Shown: piece by piece, positions 5,380 through 5,497 of the stretch
How the letters are laid out: every line of letters begins with the position of its first letter
Numbering within the stretch: the stretch's first letter is position 1
Source: Deltaproteobacteria bacterium
GTDB taxonomy: Bacteria > Desulfobacterota > Desulfobulbia > Desulfobulbales > BM004
Direction of reading: 5' to 3'
DNA length: 5,497 nt
Assembly (NCBI GenBank): GCA_019313095.1
Contig: JAFDBU010000016.1
Span: forward strand, 1 to 5,497
Position numbers and translations under genes: made by a program
The notes under the pieces: model-generated
Database searches by the model: none
What the model was told of the DNA's origin: nothing
What the model saw: the letters and a program-made list of their open reading frames with translations, nothing else

Positions 5380-5497
5380 ATGTTGACTTTCCTGACTGCC
5401 GGGACTGTTCTCGGTCTTTCGGCTGGATTCGCTCCCGGACCCCTGCTGGCCCTAGTGGTTTCTGAAACACTGCAACATGACAGAAAAGCTGGTGTGA
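5380..5497 (+). CDS. LysE-family translocator (3' truncated by window edge)
   Basis: The ATG at 5380 opens a frame that is uninterrupted for 39 codons to the right edge. The sequence begins MLTFLTAGTVLGLSAGFAPG and continues PLLALVVSETLQHDRKAGV. A first transmembrane helix, the A/S-P-G-P-LLALV motif and the following SETL-x-H-x-R-x-AG are characteristic of the N-terminus of LysE/RhtB-type exporters, which are inner-membrane proteins of about 200 residues exporting amino acids or related small molecules. The substrate cannot be told from this fragment. The start is 33 bases after the second moeA stop with no clear Shine-Dalgarno; TTG at 5383 is an alternative. Same strand and short spacing permit co-transcription with moeA, but nothing ties it to cofactor synthesis. 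Confidence 0.82.
   Translation, partial: MLTFLTAGTVLGLSAGFAPGPLLALVVSETLQHDRKAGV

Overview
The window reads as part of a molybdenum/tungsten-cofactor and formate dehydrogenase maturation locus. Its likely host is an anaerobic bacterium, probably Desulfobacterota-like. That placement is an inference from three things: the fdhD/moeA/moeA-PBP combination, mid-range G+C, and short tandem-repeat arrays between genes. No rRNA or marker gene confirms it. All recognised genes are on the + strand.

Layout: (1) bases 1-560 hold the 3' part of a NarL/LuxR-type response regulator whose start lies outside the window. (2) After a strong Shine-Dalgarno site comes a tight run: a cysteine-free carboxymuconolactone decarboxylase (CMD)-family protein (594-905), a 73-residue helix-turn-helix protein ending in CQLGCF that overlaps it by an ATGA junction (902-1123), and fdhD (1149-1940). 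(3) Two divergent moeA paralogues follow. The first is a standard-length MoeA (1970-3268). The second is a MoeA fused to a C-terminal periplasmic-binding-protein-like domain (3421-5346). (4) The first 39 codons of a LysE-family exporter (5380-5497) run off the right edge.

FdhD transfers sulfur to the bis-MGD cofactor of formate dehydrogenases, and MoeA inserts molybdate (or tungstate) into molybdopterin. The core genes therefore act on the same cofactor at successive steps. The response regulator and the small HTH protein are candidate local regulators. The CMD protein and the LysE exporter have no sequence-visible link to cofactor chemistry.

The intergenic DNA is the least ordinary part. 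Both moeA genes are preceded by short-unit tandem arrays: TGAGGAN x4 before the first, then TGAAAAN x4, an AT-only inverted repeat and an 8-bp CCTTGAAN-like unit x7 before the second. Each array places TGA triplets in all three forward frames. I see no mobile element, CRISPR array, tRNA or rRNA, and no convincing rho-independent terminator.
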